This document shows positions 37,028-46,484 of a DNA stretch of 64,000 nucleotides, piece by piece; the stretch's first letter is position 1; each line of letters opens with the position of its first letter. The notes below the pieces were generated by a model. That model did not search any database. It had not been told where the DNA came from and worked only from the letters and a program-made list of their open reading frames with translations. Source of the stretch: Thalassovita gelatinovora (GTDB taxonomy: Bacteria > Pseudomonadota > Alphaproteobacteria > Rhodobacterales > Rhodobacteraceae); the NCBI RefSeq assembly GCF_001458355.1, contig NZ_CYSA01000025.1, positions 263,412-327,411 of the forward strand, read 5' to 3'. The translations under genes were made by a program, and so were the position numbers.

Positions 37028-39580
37028 ATGAAAGACGCAGCCCCCCAGACCATCTATCTGAAGGATTACACACCGCCTTCCTATCTGGTGGACAGCGTGC
37101 ATCTGACCTTCCGGCTAAGCCCGGAACATACTCGGGTGCTGAGCCGGATTGCATTCCGGCCCAACCCCGACGCCGCGACCAAAGACTTCTTTCTGCATGG
37201 CGAAGAATTGCGGCTGCATTCGGCCCGGATCGACGGCGCAGAGGTTTCACCGCAGATGACTTTGGAAGGATTGACCTGCGAAGTGCCCGATGCGCCTTTC
37301 ATCTGGGAATCGGATGTGGAAATCAGCCCGATCGCCAATACCGCGCTGGAAGGGCTGTATATTTCAAACGGCATGTACAGCACCCAATGCGAAGCCCAAG
37401 GGTTCCGCAAGATCACCTATTACCCCGACCGCCCCGACGTGATGAGCGTCTTTACGGTGCGGATCGAAAGCGATCTGCCGGTGCTGTTGTCGAACGGCAA
37501 CCCGGTGGCGCAGGGCGACGGCTTTGCCGAATGGCACGATCCCTGGCCGAAACCGGCCTATCTGTTCGCGCTGGTGGCGGGCGAATTGATCAATCATCCC
37601 GACCGTTTCACCACCAAATCGGGCAAGGATGTCGAATTGAACATCTGGGTCCGTCCCGGTGACGAAGACAAATGCGCCTTTGGCATGGAGGCGTTGAAGA
37701 AGTCGATGAAATGGGATGAAGACGTCTATGGCCGCGAATACGATCTGGATATCTTCAACATCGTCGCGGTGGACGATTTCAACATGGGGGCGATGGAAAA
37801 CAAGGGGTTGAACATCTTCAACAGCTCTTGCGTTCTGGCCAGCCCGCAAACCAGCACCGATGCCAATTTCGAACGGATCGAAGCGATCATCGCGCATGAA
37901 TATTTCCACAACTGGACCGGCAACCGGATCACCTGCCGCGATTGGTTCCAGCTGTGTCTGAAAGAAGGATTGACGGTTTACCGCGACAGTCAATTCACCA
38001 GCGATATGCGGTCGGCCCCGGTGAAGCGGATCGAGGACGTGATCGCCCTGCGCGGACGCCAGTTCCGCGAAGATAACGGCCCGCTGGCCCATCCAGTGCG
38101 GCCCGACAGTTTCGTCGAGATCAACAATTTCTATACCGCTACGGTGTATGAAAAGGGTGCCGAACTGATCGGGATGCTGAAAACGCTGGTCGGTGACGAT
38201 TCCTATGCCAAGGCGCTGGACCTGTATTTCGACCGCCATGATGGCGATGCGGCGACGATCGAGGATTGGTTGAAAGTGTTCGAGGACGCGACCGGCCGCG
38301 ACCTGAGCCAGTTCAAGCGCTGGTATGAACAGGCCGGCACGCCGCGTCTGTCGGTCAGCGATTCCTTTGAAGACGGCAGCTATGTTTTGCACTTCAAGCA
38401 GGACACGCCAGCGACACCGGGACAAGATCAGAAAGATCCGCGGGTGATCCCGATTGCGGTTGGATTGCTGAACCCCAATGGCGACGAAGTGGTGCCGACC
38501 ACCGTGTTGGAAATGACCGAAGCGGAACAGAGTTTCCGGTTCGACGGGTTGGCGGCCAAACCGGTGCCGTCGATCCTGCGCGATTTTTCCGCCCCGGTGA
38601 TCCTGCAACGCGACAGCACCAACGAAGAACGCGCCTTCCTGCTGGCGCATGATACCGATCCGTTCAACAAATGGGAAGCCGGCCGCGCCTTGGCGCGCAA
38701 CGGGCTGATCGCAATGATCCGCGACGGGGCCGCGCCCGATGCCGGTTATCTGAATGCTTTGCAGGCGGTTTTGCGCGATGACGGGCTTGATCCGGCCTTC
38801 CGCGCGCTGGCGATGGGGCTGCCCGGTCAGGACGATCTGGCCCAGACTCTGGTCGATCTGGGCGACGTGCCCGACCCGATGGCGATCTGGCAAGCGGTCG
38901 AGACGTTGAAACAGGCGATGGCGCAGCATATGCAGGACCTGTTGCCGCGTATTTACGCACAATATCAGGTCGATAGCCCCTATCGCCCGGATGCGGACCA
39001 AGCCGGGGCGCGAGCATTGGCCAATGCCGCGCTGGCACTGATTTCGCGCATGGATGGCGGCGCACAGGCACAGGCGCAATATGACCGCGCCGACAACATG
39101 ACCCAGCAATTGGCCGCTTTGGCCTGTCTGATTGCCGACGGCAAGGGAAATAAGGCGGTGCAGGCCTTTTATGACCAGTGGAAAACCGACCGGTTGGTGA
39201 TCGACAAATGGTTCAGCCTGCAAATCGCCTATTGCGACCCGGACCAAGCAGCGGACATTGCACGGGCGCTGACGGATCATGCCGATTTCACCATGAAGAA
39301 CCCTAACCGGTTCCGCGCCACGCTGGGGGCGCTGGCGGGCCATCCGGCCGGGTTCCATCACGCCAGCGGTGCGGGATATGCCCTGCTAACCGATTGGTTG
39401 CTGAAACTTGATCCGGTCAATCCGCAGACCACCGCGCGGATGTGTTCCGCTTTTGAAACCTGGAAACGCTATGATGCGGACCGGCAAGCGATGATCCTGG
39501 CCCAGCTTGACCGCATTTTGGCTCAGCCGGGGTTGAGCCGCGACACGACGGAAATGGTGACCCGCATCCGCAACGCGTGA
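37028..39580 (+). CDS. pepN: Aminopeptidase N
   Basis: An 850-residue M1-family zinc aminopeptidase of the bacterial PepN class. The exopeptidase motif is GAMEN (MGAMENKGLN), and the zinc site is H290-E291-x-x-H294 with E313 (HEYFHNW then LKEGLTVYRD). The C-terminal DUF3458 region with helical repeats is complete to residue 850. It trims N-terminal residues of peptides in the cytoplasm. I choose the ATG at 37028 (MKDAAPQTIYLKDY) with AGGAG eight bases upstream; the frame extends 43 codons further but without family resemblance. Confidence 0.96.
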   Translation: MKDAAPQTIYLKDYTPPSYLVDSVHLTFRLSPEHTRVLSRIAFRPNPDAATKDFFLHGEELRLHSARIDGAEVSPQMTLEGLTCEVPDAPFIWESDVEISPIANTALEGLYISNGMYSTQCEAQGFRKITYYPDRPDVMSVFTVRIESDLPVLLSNGNPVAQGDGFAEWHDPWPKPAYLFALVAGELINHPDRFTTKSGKDVELNIWVRPGDEDKCAFGMEALKKSMKWDEDVYGREYDLDIFNIVAVDDFNMGAMENKGLNIFNSSCVLASPQTSTDANFERIEAIIAHEYFHNWTGNRITCRDWFQLCLKEGLTVYRDSQFTSDMRSAPVKRIEDVIALRGRQFREDNGPLAHPVRPDSFVEINNFYTATVYEKGAELIGMLKTLVGDDSYAKALDLYFDRHDGDAATIEDWLKVFEDATGRDLSQFKRWYEQAGTPRLSVSDSFEDGSYVLHFKQDTPATPGQDQKDPRVIPIAVGLLNPNGDEVVPTTVLEMTEAEQSFRFDGLAAKPVPSILRDFSAPVILQRDSTNEERAFLLAHDTDPFNKWEAGRALARNGLIAMIRDGAAPDAGYLNALQAVLRDDGLDPAFRALAMGLPGQDDLAQTLVDLGDVPDPMAIWQAVETLKQAMAQHMQDLLPRIYAQYQVDSPYRPDADQAGARALANAALALISRMDGGAQAQAQYDRADNMTQQLAALACLIADGKGNKAVQAFYDQWKTDRLVIDKWFSLQIAYCDPDQAADIARALTDHADFTMKNPNRFRATLGALAGHPAGFHHASGAGYALLTDWLLKLDPVNPQTTARMCSAFETWKRYDADRQAMILAQLDRILAQPGLSRDTTEMVTRIRNA

Positions 39581-39595
39581 TCCGTGACATCGATC

Positions 39596-39629
39596 AAAGG
39601 GGGGAGGTTTTGAGACCGTCTCCCCTTTT
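39596..39629 (+). terminator. Terminator after pepN
   Basis: AAAGGGGGGAG pairs with CTCCCCTTTT around a 13-base loop, with one bulged G, 16 bp after the pepN stop. The 3' arm ends in TTTT. Confidence 0.55.
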
Positions 39630-39682
39630 GGTCACTAAACTTTGCCCCATTTTCGTCGTAATCTGGAAGTAGGGTGAAATGT

Positions 39683-40126
39683 ATGTTTCGTATCGAAGAA
39701 TATCACTTTGACGGGCTGGATCCGTTGCAATGGACCAAAATGCTGGGCCTGAGCACGCTTTGGATTTTGCTGTTCGTTTCCGCCAGACACCTTTCGATCC
39801 TCCAAGGTGCCGTTATGGTATCGTGTGTTTCCTTCTTCACCGCTTTGGTGTGGCGCGGCATCGTCAGCAGCACCCGGTCGGGGTGTTGGGTGACTCCTCA
39901 CCATTTCCATGTCTATTACGGTGAAAAACAATGGTCTTTCCCGTTGTCGGGGATCGCGTCGATTTCTGGCCGCAACGGGCCGTTCGCGATTGGATCGCCC
40001 TATCTTGAACTGACCGGTGGTCGTCGTGTTCGCCTGCCGATCACTGCTTTGCCCACGACCCGGCACCTGCGCCGCTGGTTCGCGCATAGCGCAATCCGGG
40101 TTGACGCGCTACAAAATCCGGCCTGA
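39683..40126 (+). CDS. Uncharacterised membrane protein with PH-like C-terminal part
   Basis: A 147-residue protein. Two hydrophobic segments (LGLSTLWILLFVSARHLSILQ, MVSCVSFFTALVWRGIV) are followed by a compact beta-rich region (CWVTPHHFHVYYGEKQWSFPLSGIASISG ... LELTGGRRVRLPITALP) with the look of the bacterial PH domain in small membrane proteins. I do not recognise a named family. The ATG at 39683 has AGGG eight bases upstream; a GTG nine bases earlier is possible. It is followed 32 bp later by an SDR gene. Confidence 0.6.
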   Translation: MFRIEEYHFDGLDPLQWTKMLGLSTLWILLFVSARHLSILQGAVMVSCVSFFTALVWRGIVSSTRSGCWVTPHHFHVYYGEKQWSFPLSGIASISGRNGPFAIGSPYLELTGGRRVRLPITALPTTRHLRRWFAHSAIRVDALQNPA

Positions 40127-40158
40127 TAGTTCCGCCCAAGACGGCAGGAGCAGATCCG

Positions 40159-40899
40159 ATGAAACTTGACAGAACCATTCTGATCACCGGTGCCAGTGCC
40201 GGTATTGGTGCCGCCTGCGCGCGGCTTGCAGCGGGGTATGGGGCCGATATCATCCTGACCTATCGCCGCGACCGGGCCGGGGCCGAAGCAGTCGCGGCGG
40301 ATGTCCGGGCGGCGGGCCGCACCGCGCAGATCGCCGCCTGCGACATATCCGATCCGGCCCAGATCGAAGCCTTGTTTGCCGATATCGCGCCCGACACCGC
40401 GCTGGACTTGATCAACAATGCCGGGATTGTCGCGGCCAAAGCATCGGTTACCGAAATGACGCCCGAACGGTTGCAGCAGATTTTCAGCGTCAATGTGGTC
40501 GGTGCGTTTCTGGTGGCCAAACACGCCGTCACCCATATGCGCCGCAGTGGCAGCCCCGGCAATATCGTGAATGTTTCCTCCACCGCGGCGCGACTGGGGT
40601 CGGCCAATCAATATGTTGATTACGCCGCCTCGAAGGCCGCGATCGACACCTTTACCCAAGGGTTGGCCGATGAAGTCGCCGCCGAGGGCATTCGCGTCAA
40701 CGCGGTGCGTCCGGGATTGATCGAAACCGAGATCCACGCCAAGGGCGGCGAACCCGACCGGCTGCAACGGTTGGTCCACATGGTGCCGCTGCAACGCGCT
40801 GGACGCCCCGAAGAGGTCGCAGAAGCGATCCTGTGGTTGCTGTCGGATCGGGCCTCTTATGTCACCCGTTCGATTCTGGATGTGTCAGCGGGCCGTTGA
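40159..40899 (+). CDS. Short-chain dehydrogenase/reductase (FabG/glucose dehydrogenase-like)
   Basis: A 246-residue classical SDR. Motifs: TGASAGIGAACARLAA (cofactor), NNAGIVAAKASV, catalytic S in VSSTAARLGS, and YAASKAAIDTFTQGLADEVAAEGIRVNAVRPG, with Y and K. TYRRDRAGAE after the second strand favours NADP(H). AGGAG precedes the ATG. The physiological substrate cannot be assigned from context. Confidence 0.83.
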   Translation: MKLDRTILITGASAGIGAACARLAAGYGADIILTYRRDRAGAEAVAADVRAAGRTAQIAACDISDPAQIEALFADIAPDTALDLINNAGIVAAKASVTEMTPERLQQIFSVNVVGAFLVAKHAVTHMRRSGSPGNIVNVSSTAARLGSANQYVDYAASKAAIDTFTQGLADEVAAEGIRVNAVRPGLIETEIHAKGGEPDRLQRLVHMVPLQRAGRPEEVAEAILWLLSDRASYVTRSILDVSAGR

Positions 40900-40925
40900 C
40901 GGTCGTCAAATTCCCGACGGTTTTT
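40893..40925 (+). terminator. Probable terminator at the SDR 3' end
   Basis: CCGTTG and CGACGG can pair (one G-U), enclosing a smaller hairpin (TTGACG-GT-CGTCAA also overlaps here), and are followed by TTTTT. The structure starts within the last codons of the SDR gene. Confidence 0.45.
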
Positions 40926-41100
40926 AAGGGCAATCGGAAACAATGACGCCCAGACGCCATGATCTGCATACAAATCTAATATTTCTCGGTGAAAACCGGT
41001 CACAAATGAACGTGCAATCTTCGTACCTGCGCCTTCTTTCGGCCTGAAAGTCCCAGCAGTTTCCAAGGACACTCTGCAACTCCTCACCAGTAAGAATAGT

Positions 41101-42390
41101 ATGTACAGAAAAAACCCGCTCACGGCCCCGATCAAACAACTCTCCCTCATCAAAACGCTCCCACGGTTCCTGAAAACAACCACATTGAAGCCGCGCCATC
41201 GGTCGCAGAAGACCAGATCGCGCACCGTACCGCTGCCGCAGATCGACGCATTGGATATTCCGATACGTGATATCAGCGCCGAACAAGCCGACCGCAGCAC
41301 CCTGGAAGCGCGCGGCCAATTTTTGGCGCGGCAGGACATGTGGGAAGAATTGGGCCAAGAAATCCGCGCCTACGATCAGGCCCGCGCCGTCACGTCCGGG
41401 GGCATGTCCAAGGCCGATCTGATGGCCTATGGTGCCCGGATTGACGTGGTTGTCCCGATCCAGACCGCGCTGAGCGATCCCGGCCTGTTGCCGCAACACG
41501 CCCCGCGACACGGGTTACGCGAATTTGAACAGGTTCTGAACGATCACCCCGACGACTATGGCGTCGCGCTGGTTGTTATCAACGCCTATATCGACGCTGC
41601 CTGGGCCTGGCGCGGGGAAGGCTGGACCGGCGACATCCCTGCGGATCATTGGCGCGAATTCAGCCTGAAAATGGCCCGCGCCGGTGACATACTCGATCGG
41701 TACAGCCCGTTTGAATGCGACAGTCCGGCGCTGGCCGCGACCCGCTGTGCGTTATTGGCCGCACAGCAAGGTGCCGGGCAACGCATTGCCGACGATTACG
41801 AAGACCTGATCGATCTGGACCCGGCCAATCCGCGCCATATGCGTGCCTTTGGCAACCACCTGTTGCCGCGCTGGTTCGGCAGCTACAACCAGCTGGAAAT
41901 CGGTGCCCGCCGCGCCGCGGCGATGACGCAGGACATCTGGGGCATGGGCGGCTATGCCTGGACCTATCTGGATGCGCTGACGGTCGATCCCAAGGCGATT
42001 GCGCTGCTGGATACGGATTTTTTCGTCGAGGCGATGCAGGACATTCTGCGCCGCCGCCCCGATCAGCATATCGCCAATACTTTCGCGGCATTCTGCGCGG
42101 TGACATTGCGTCAGGACCGGTTTCAGGACCCGGACCACGCGGCATCGGCAAAGACGTTGTCAGACGCGTTCGACTGGATCTTGCGCGATCATCTGCGCGA
42201 AGTGCATCCGCTGGTCTGGGCCATGGCCAAACAGGGACCCGACCGCATCAGCGCCGCCCCGGAAACCATCGCCCGCGACGGTGAAATCCGTGCCCGACGC
42301 CGGATCGCCGGTCATTTCGACGCCGACATTCGCCGCGGTGCCCGGATCGTGTTCGATGACCGCGGCCCGCAAGTGATCGCCCCGCGCTGA
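41101..42390 (+). CDS. Uncharacterised protein, helical
   Basis: A 429-residue protein I cannot assign. The first 45 residues are strongly basic (KTTTLKPRHRSQKTRSR), then comes an extended helical region with aromatic-rich segments (AYIDAAWAWRGEGWTGDIPADHW, LPRWFGSYNQLEIGARRAAAMTQDIWGMGGYAWTYLDAL). The spacing of alpha-helical pairs suggests a TPR-like or HEAT-like scaffold. No catalytic motif, signal peptide or membrane helix is seen. The ATG at 41101 lacks a ribosome-binding site, so the basic tail may be partly untranslated. It stands alone between an SDR gene and gatB. Coding character after residue 45 is good. Confidence 0.65.
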   Translation: MYRKNPLTAPIKQLSLIKTLPRFLKTTTLKPRHRSQKTRSRTVPLPQIDALDIPIRDISAEQADRSTLEARGQFLARQDMWEELGQEIRAYDQARAVTSGGMSKADLMAYGARIDVVVPIQTALSDPGLLPQHAPRHGLREFEQVLNDHPDDYGVALVVINAYIDAAWAWRGEGWTGDIPADHWREFSLKMARAGDILDRYSPFECDSPALAATRCALLAAQQGAGQRIADDYEDLIDLDPANPRHMRAFGNHLLPRWFGSYNQLEIGARRAAAMTQDIWGMGGYAWTYLDALTVDPKAIALLDTDFFVEAMQDILRRRPDQHIANTFAAFCAVTLRQDRFQDPDHAASAKTLSDAFDWILRDHLREVHPLVWAMAKQGPDRISAAPETIARDGEIRARRRIAGHFDADIRRGARIVFDDRGPQVIAPR

Positions 42391-42466
42391 AATCGCCTGC
42401 CCTCTTGCCCCTTCTGCGCCCCTGTCCTAGAAGGCGGCATACACGGCGTGACAAAGGACGGACGCG

Positions 42467-43978
42467 ATGTTGGACCTGACCTATGAGACCCCCAAGCCCA
42501 AGGTAATTGCCGGGGCGAAACACGATTGGGAACTTGTGATCGGCATGGAAGTCCATGCCCAGGTCAGTTCGAAGGCGAAGCTGTTTTCAGGGGCGTCGAC
42601 CCAATTCGGCGCGGAACCCAATTCCAACGTCGCCTTCGTGGATGCCGCGATGCCCGGCATGCTGCCGGTGATCAACGAATTCTGCATCGAACAGGCGGTG
42701 CGCACGGGTCTGGGTCTGAAGGCCGAGATTCACCTCAAAAGCGCCTTTGACCGGAAAAACTATTTCTATCCCGACCTGCCGCAGGGATACCAGATTTCCC
42801 AGCTTTATCACCCGATCGTGGGCGAGGGCGAAATCCTTGTCGATATGGGGCCGGGCGTGGCGCGGTTGGTGCGGATCGAACGCATTCATCTGGAACAGGA
42901 TGCCGGCAAGTCGATCCATGACATGGATCCCAACATGTCCTTTGTCGATCTCAACCGCACCGGTGTGGCGCTGATGGAAATCGTCAGCCGCCCCGATATT
43001 CGCGGCCCGGAAGAAGCCGCAGCCTATGTCACCAAGATGCGCCAGATCCTGCGCTATCTGGGTACCTGCGATGGCAATATGCAAAACGGCAACCTGCGCG
43101 CCGATGTGAACGTGTCGATCTGTCGGCCCGGTGCCTATGAAAAATACATGGAAACCCAAGATTTCGGCCATCTTGGCACCCGCTGCGAAATCAAGAACAT
43201 GAACTCGATGCGGTTCATTCAGGCCGCGATTGATTATGAGGCCAAGCGCCAGATCGCCATCGTCGAAGCCGGCGGTACGGTCGATCAGGAAACCCGGCTT
43301 TACGATCCCGACAAGAATGAAACCCGTTCGATGCGGTCAAAGGAAGAAGCGCATGATTATCGCTACTTCCCCTGCCCCGACCTGTTGCCGCTGGAAATCG
43401 AACAGGGGTGGGTTGATGATATCGCAAAAACGTTGCCGGAATTGCCGGATGAGAAAAAGGCCCGTTTCGTCACCGGTTTCGGGCTGTCCGAATACGATGC
43501 TTCTGTGCTGACCGCCGAAGTGGACGCGGCCGATTATTTCGAACAGGTGGCCGCGGGCCGCGACGGAAAGATCGCCGCGAACTGGGTGATCAACGAACTT
43601 TTTGGCCGTCTGAAAAAGGACGACAAGGATATCTGCGACAGCCCGGTTTCGCCTGACCAGCTGGGCAAGATCATCGGGTTGATCAGTTCGGATGCGATTT
43701 CTGGCAAGATCGCCAAGGATCTGTTTGAAATCGTCTATACCGAAGGCGGCGACCCCGAACAGATCGTCGAGGAACGCGGCATGAAACAGGTCACCGATAC
43801 CGGGGCCATCGAAGCCGCAGTGGACGAGGTGATCGCCTCGAACCCCGATCAGGTCGAAAAGGCCAAACAGAATCCGAAACTGGCGGGCTGGTTCGTCGGA
43901 CAGGTGATGAAAGTCACCGGCGGCAAGGCCAATCCCAAGGCGGTGAATCAGCTGGTCGCGCAAAAACTGGGCCTGTAA
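42467..43978 (+). CDS. gatB: Asp-tRNA(Asn)/Glu-tRNA(Gln) amidotransferase subunit B
   Basis: A 503-residue GatB, which phosphorylates and amidates misacylated Glu-tRNA(Gln) and Asp-tRNA(Asn) with GatA and GatC. Signatures are [45 protein letters not shown] and ADVNVSI. The C-terminal YqeY-like domain for tRNA recognition ([24 protein letters not shown]) is complete. AAAGGA lies upstream of the ATG. GatA and GatC are not in the window, as is common for this group. Confidence 0.97.
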   Translation: MLDLTYETPKPKVIAGAKHDWELVIGMEVHAQVSSKAKLFSGASTQFGAEPNSNVAFVDAAMPGMLPVINEFCIEQAVRTGLGLKAEIHLKSAFDRKNYFYPDLPQGYQISQLYHPIVGEGEILVDMGPGVARLVRIERIHLEQDAGKSIHDMDPNMSFVDLNRTGVALMEIVSRPDIRGPEEAAAYVTKMRQILRYLGTCDGNMQNGNLRADVNVSICRPGAYEKYMETQDFGHLGTRCEIKNMNSMRFIQAAIDYEAKRQIAIVEAGGTVDQETRLYDPDKNETRSMRSKEEAHDYRYFPCPDLLPLEIEQGWVDDIAKTLPELPDEKKARFVTGFGLSEYDASVLTAEVDAADYFEQVAAGRDGKIAANWVINELFGRLKKDDKDICDSPVSPDQLGKIIGLISSDAISGKIAKDLFEIVYTEGGDPEQIVEERGMKQVTDTGAIEAAVDEVIASNPDQVEKAKQNPKLAGWFVGQVMKVTGGKANPKAVNQLVAQKLGL

Positions 43979-44016
43979 TCAGCGGCGTGCACGGGATGCG
44001 CCCTGAGGGGCAGAAT

Positions 44017-44102
44017 GGGGGCGCTGCCCCCAAACCCCCGGAGTATTGTTGCCAAGAAGAAAACCAAGGACCGCTCTGGTTTCATCTTGGCCTAAATACT
44101 CC
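44017..44102 (+). repeat. 3' extragenic element, copy 3
   Basis: It begins with hairpin GGGGGC-GCT-GCCCCC (44017-44031). An imperfect inverted repeat follows (44040-44102), with arms GGAGTATT/AATACTCC, CCAAGA/TCTTGG and AACCA/TGGTT. It lies 38 bp after the gatB stop. Copies 1 and 2 share the GC hairpin and GGAGTATT-like core; only this copy has the full mirrored arm, which would form a long bulged stem in RNA. Confidence 0.6.
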
Positions 44103-44264
44103 GTGCGCGGAGCGCAAACCCGAGGGGAAGGCCGCAGGCCGAAGCCGCGATAAAACGGCGCCCCAGGCACAGGGGTCCATTTTGATAACGCATTTCCCTT
44201 TGCGCCGCCCCGGCTTGTGGTTTTAGTCTGGGGTGGAAAACCGCAATTGAAGGTAAGCCGCGCG

Positions 44265-44747
44265 ATGAAAGACAGCCCATTTCTCGCCTCCCCCATGGAG
44301 GTAAAGCCCGAATGGATCGACTATAATGGCCATCTGAACATGGCCTATTACAATGTTCTTTTCGATACCGGTGTCGATCAGGCCTTTGAACTGATCGGAT
44401 TTGGTGCGGACTATGCGGCCCAGCGTCGGCTGACCTTCTATACTGCGGAATTCCATGTCCGCTATCTGCGCGAACTGCATTTGGGCGACAAGGTCCGGGT
44501 CGGGTTCCAGCTGCTGGATAGCGACGACAAGCGGTTGCATTACTGCCAGTGGCTGTATCACGAAGATGGTTGGCTGGCGGCCACTGCCGAAGGGTTGGCG
44601 CTGCATATCGACATGACCGGGCCGCGGGTGGCCCCGTTTCCGGCCGATATTGCCGAAAAGGTGTTGGTGATGCGGGCCGAGCACGATGCCGTGGGACGGC
44701 CGGATTTCGTCGGCAAACCCATCGGAATCCGCCATAAATCCGGCTAA
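44265..44747 (+). CDS. Hotdog-fold acyl-CoA thioesterase
   Basis: A 160-residue hotdog thioesterase of the 4-hydroxybenzoyl-CoA/YbgC-like class. WIDYNGHLNMAYYNVLFDTGVD is the signature N-terminal helix, with an aspartate-plus-NGHLN active-site arrangement. AEFHVRYLRELHLGDKVRV and DMTGPRVAPFP are also typical. Similar proteins are found with carnitine and betainyl-CoA metabolism, but the neighbours here give no substrate. The ATG at 44265 (MKDSPFLASPMEV) has GAAGG upstream. Single gene. Confidence 0.82.
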   Translation: MKDSPFLASPMEVKPEWIDYNGHLNMAYYNVLFDTGVDQAFELIGFGADYAAQRRLTFYTAEFHVRYLRELHLGDKVRVGFQLLDSDDKRLHYCQWLYHEDGWLAATAEGLALHIDMTGPRVAPFPADIAEKVLVMRAEHDAVGRPDFVGKPIGIRHKSG

Positions 44748-44875
44748 GGCGTCACGCGGCCCAGATGCGACAGTCGCGGTCTTTCTGCGGCGATCGGGTG
44801 GCTTTCGCGACTCTCTGGTTTGAAGCTTCGGTAATGCACTGCTAGTCTTTTGATGATTTGAGAATGGATTTCGCG

Positions 44876-45331
44876 ATGACGCTTTATGACTACAAGGTGG
44901 TGCCCGCCCCGGCCCGGGGCACCAAAGCACGCGGCATCAAGGGGCCTGATGCACGTTTTGCCAACACGATTGAAACGGTGCTGAATGAGATGGCCGCTGC
45001 CGGCTGGGAATTTCAGCGCGCCGAAACCCTGCCCAGCGAAGAACGACACGGGCTGACCCATACGGCCACCACCTTTCGAACGCTGTTGGTGTTTCGTCGT
45101 CCGCGTCCCGGCGATATCAGTGCCTTCGCACCGCGCCGGGTAGAACCCGCCGATCCGCGACCGGAGGCCGATCAGGATGAAACGGCGCAGGACGATGCGC
45201 CCGCAACGACCGTATCGAAGACACCCGAGCAGCCCGACAATGGCGTCGAGGACGTGATTGACGACGAAGACGCCATCAGCAGCGTTCTGCAATCGCGAGC
45301 GCAGCAATTGCAACGCGAGGGGAAGCAATAA
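44876..45331 (+). CDS. DUF4177 domain protein with acidic tail
   Basis: A 151-residue protein. Residues 1-80 match DUF4177 (YDYKVVPAPARGTKARGIKGPDARFANTIETVLNEMAAAGWEFQRAETLP, then TTFRTLLVFRRP). From about residue 85 onward it is acidic, proline-rich and probably disordered (EADQDETAQDDAPATT), ending in SSVLQSRAQQLQREGKQ. I place the start at MTLYDYKVV (44876), as in relatives; an ATG four codons upstream (44864) is possible. Function unknown. Confidence 0.75.
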   Translation: MTLYDYKVVPAPARGTKARGIKGPDARFANTIETVLNEMAAAGWEFQRAETLPSEERHGLTHTATTFRTLLVFRRPRPGDISAFAPRRVEPADPRPEADQDETAQDDAPATTVSKTPEQPDNGVEDVIDDEDAISSVLQSRAQQLQREGKQ

Positions 45332-45410
45332 CGTCCAGTGCCGCTTTTGGGTCGGACTTGCATCCCAAGGTGCAAACCCTATTTATGCCTTGCCCATCCA
45401 ACCCTCCATT

Positions 45411-45426
45411 GGCGGCGTCAGCCGCC
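45411..45426. terminator. Weak hairpin in the 45.3-45.6 kb intergenic space
   Basis: GGCGGC-GTCA-GCCGCC forms a short GC stem 80 bp past the DUF4177 gene. No T tract. Nothing else convincing is seen in the 268-bp gap before the J-domain gene. Confidence 0.25.
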
Positions 45427-45599
45427 CCCGCAAGGCTGCGGTCAGAATGCAGCCATTGATCCGGTCTTGTCTGCGTGAAACACCCGCTTGGGCCAATCCC
45501 GACCCGTTTGCAGATTTCTGCGCATTTTCAGTCCTGCCCCCTTCAATCTGGCGCGAATTGGTCTAAACTCCACGGTCCGAGTCGAATAGGTGATCCAAA

Positions 45600-46223
45600 A
45601 TGGCAAAATCAGACCCCTTCGGGTTCGACATGACGGTGAAGTCCGCCAAGAAGAAAAACCCGCGCGGACGACGCGGCATGTCGGGTGCGACCGAAACCTC
45701 TGTACGCGTCTGTGAACATGAAGGCTGCGAGGAAGCCGGAAAATACCGTGCGCCCAAAGCGCCGGATGTGCTGGATGAATTCCGCTGGTTCTGCAAAGAC
45801 CATGTGCGCGAATACAATCTGAAATGGAGTTTCTTCGACGGCAAGACCGAAGCGGAGATGAATGCGCAGCATTCCAAGGACAAGGTCTGGGAACGCGAAA
45901 CCAAACGGATGGATGACCCCGAGGCCCGCGCCTGGGCGCGGCTGGGGATTGAGGATCCGCATCAGGTTCTGGGCCAGAACGCCACCCAGAATCCGGGCAA
46001 GTCGAATGGCGGCGGTCGACGGCTGCCACCAACCGAACGGCGCGCAATGGAAATCCTTGAAGCGCAGGATCACTGGGACAAGGCAGCGATCCGCAAAGCC
46101 TATAAAAAGCTGATCAAGGTGCTGCACCCGGATATGAATGGCGGCGACCGCAGCCAGGAAGACCAGTTGCAGGAGGTCATGTGGGCCTGGGAGCAGCTGA
46201 AGGACAGCCGCAGCTTCAAGTAA
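45600..46223 (+). CDS. J-domain (DnaJ-like) protein
   Basis: A 207-residue protein whose C-terminal 65 residues form a J-domain (RRAMEILEAQDHWDKAAIRKAYKKLIKVLHPDMNGGD) with the HPD tripeptide needed to stimulate DnaK. The N-terminal part holds cysteine/histidine spacing that may bind metal (CEHEGCEEAGKY, WFCKDHVREYN). It lacks the G/F and zinc-finger regions of true DnaJ, so it is a specialised co-chaperone. AGGTGAT precedes the ATG. It sits upstream of cobS, a gene order I associate with alphaproteobacteria. Confidence 0.88.
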   Translation: MAKSDPFGFDMTVKSAKKKNPRGRRGMSGATETSVRVCEHEGCEEAGKYRAPKAPDVLDEFRWFCKDHVREYNLKWSFFDGKTEAEMNAQHSKDKVWERETKRMDDPEARAWARLGIEDPHQVLGQNATQNPGKSNGGGRRLPPTERRAMEILEAQDHWDKAAIRKAYKKLIKVLHPDMNGGDRSQEDQLQEVMWAWEQLKDSRSFK

Positions 46224-46254
46224 AATCGGCGGTGCCTGCGAGGCTTGGAAAACG

Positions 46255-46282
46255 CGGTGGACTCCCCCCGCTTTATCCACCG
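46255..46282 (+). terminator. Hairpin after the J-domain gene
   Basis: CGGTGGA and TCCACCG are 7-bp perfect arms around a 14-base loop, about 30 bp after the stop. No T tract. The remaining 200 bp up to cobS hold no gene I can support. Confidence 0.35.
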
Positions 46283-46484
46283 TCAGGCTACGGCCATTTT
46301 GCCGGGGGAAAGCAGGGCGCGCCGGGGCAATAACCGGCATATCCGGCACAAAGGACGCAATGGCGGCGATCAACGTCGCGGAAATTGCCGCGCCCCCTTG
46401 CCCTCGGGGTCTATATGTTGCACCACAACGGTCGGAACTTTCGGTTCCGAAACGTAAGTATTTTCTGATAGGGCAGACGGCACG

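Noticed and set aside
37364..39361. 665-codon minus-strand open frame over pepN
   Set aside because: Antisense shadow; pepN on the plus strand has complete catalytic motifs.
45332..45599. Possible small gene between the DUF4177 and J-domain genes
   Set aside because: Available frames lack ribosome sites and have non-coding composition; treated as intergenic.
46224..46484. Possible small gene or RNA before cobS
   Set aside because: Only a short hairpin is seen; no frame has convincing coding features and no tRNA-like fold is visible.
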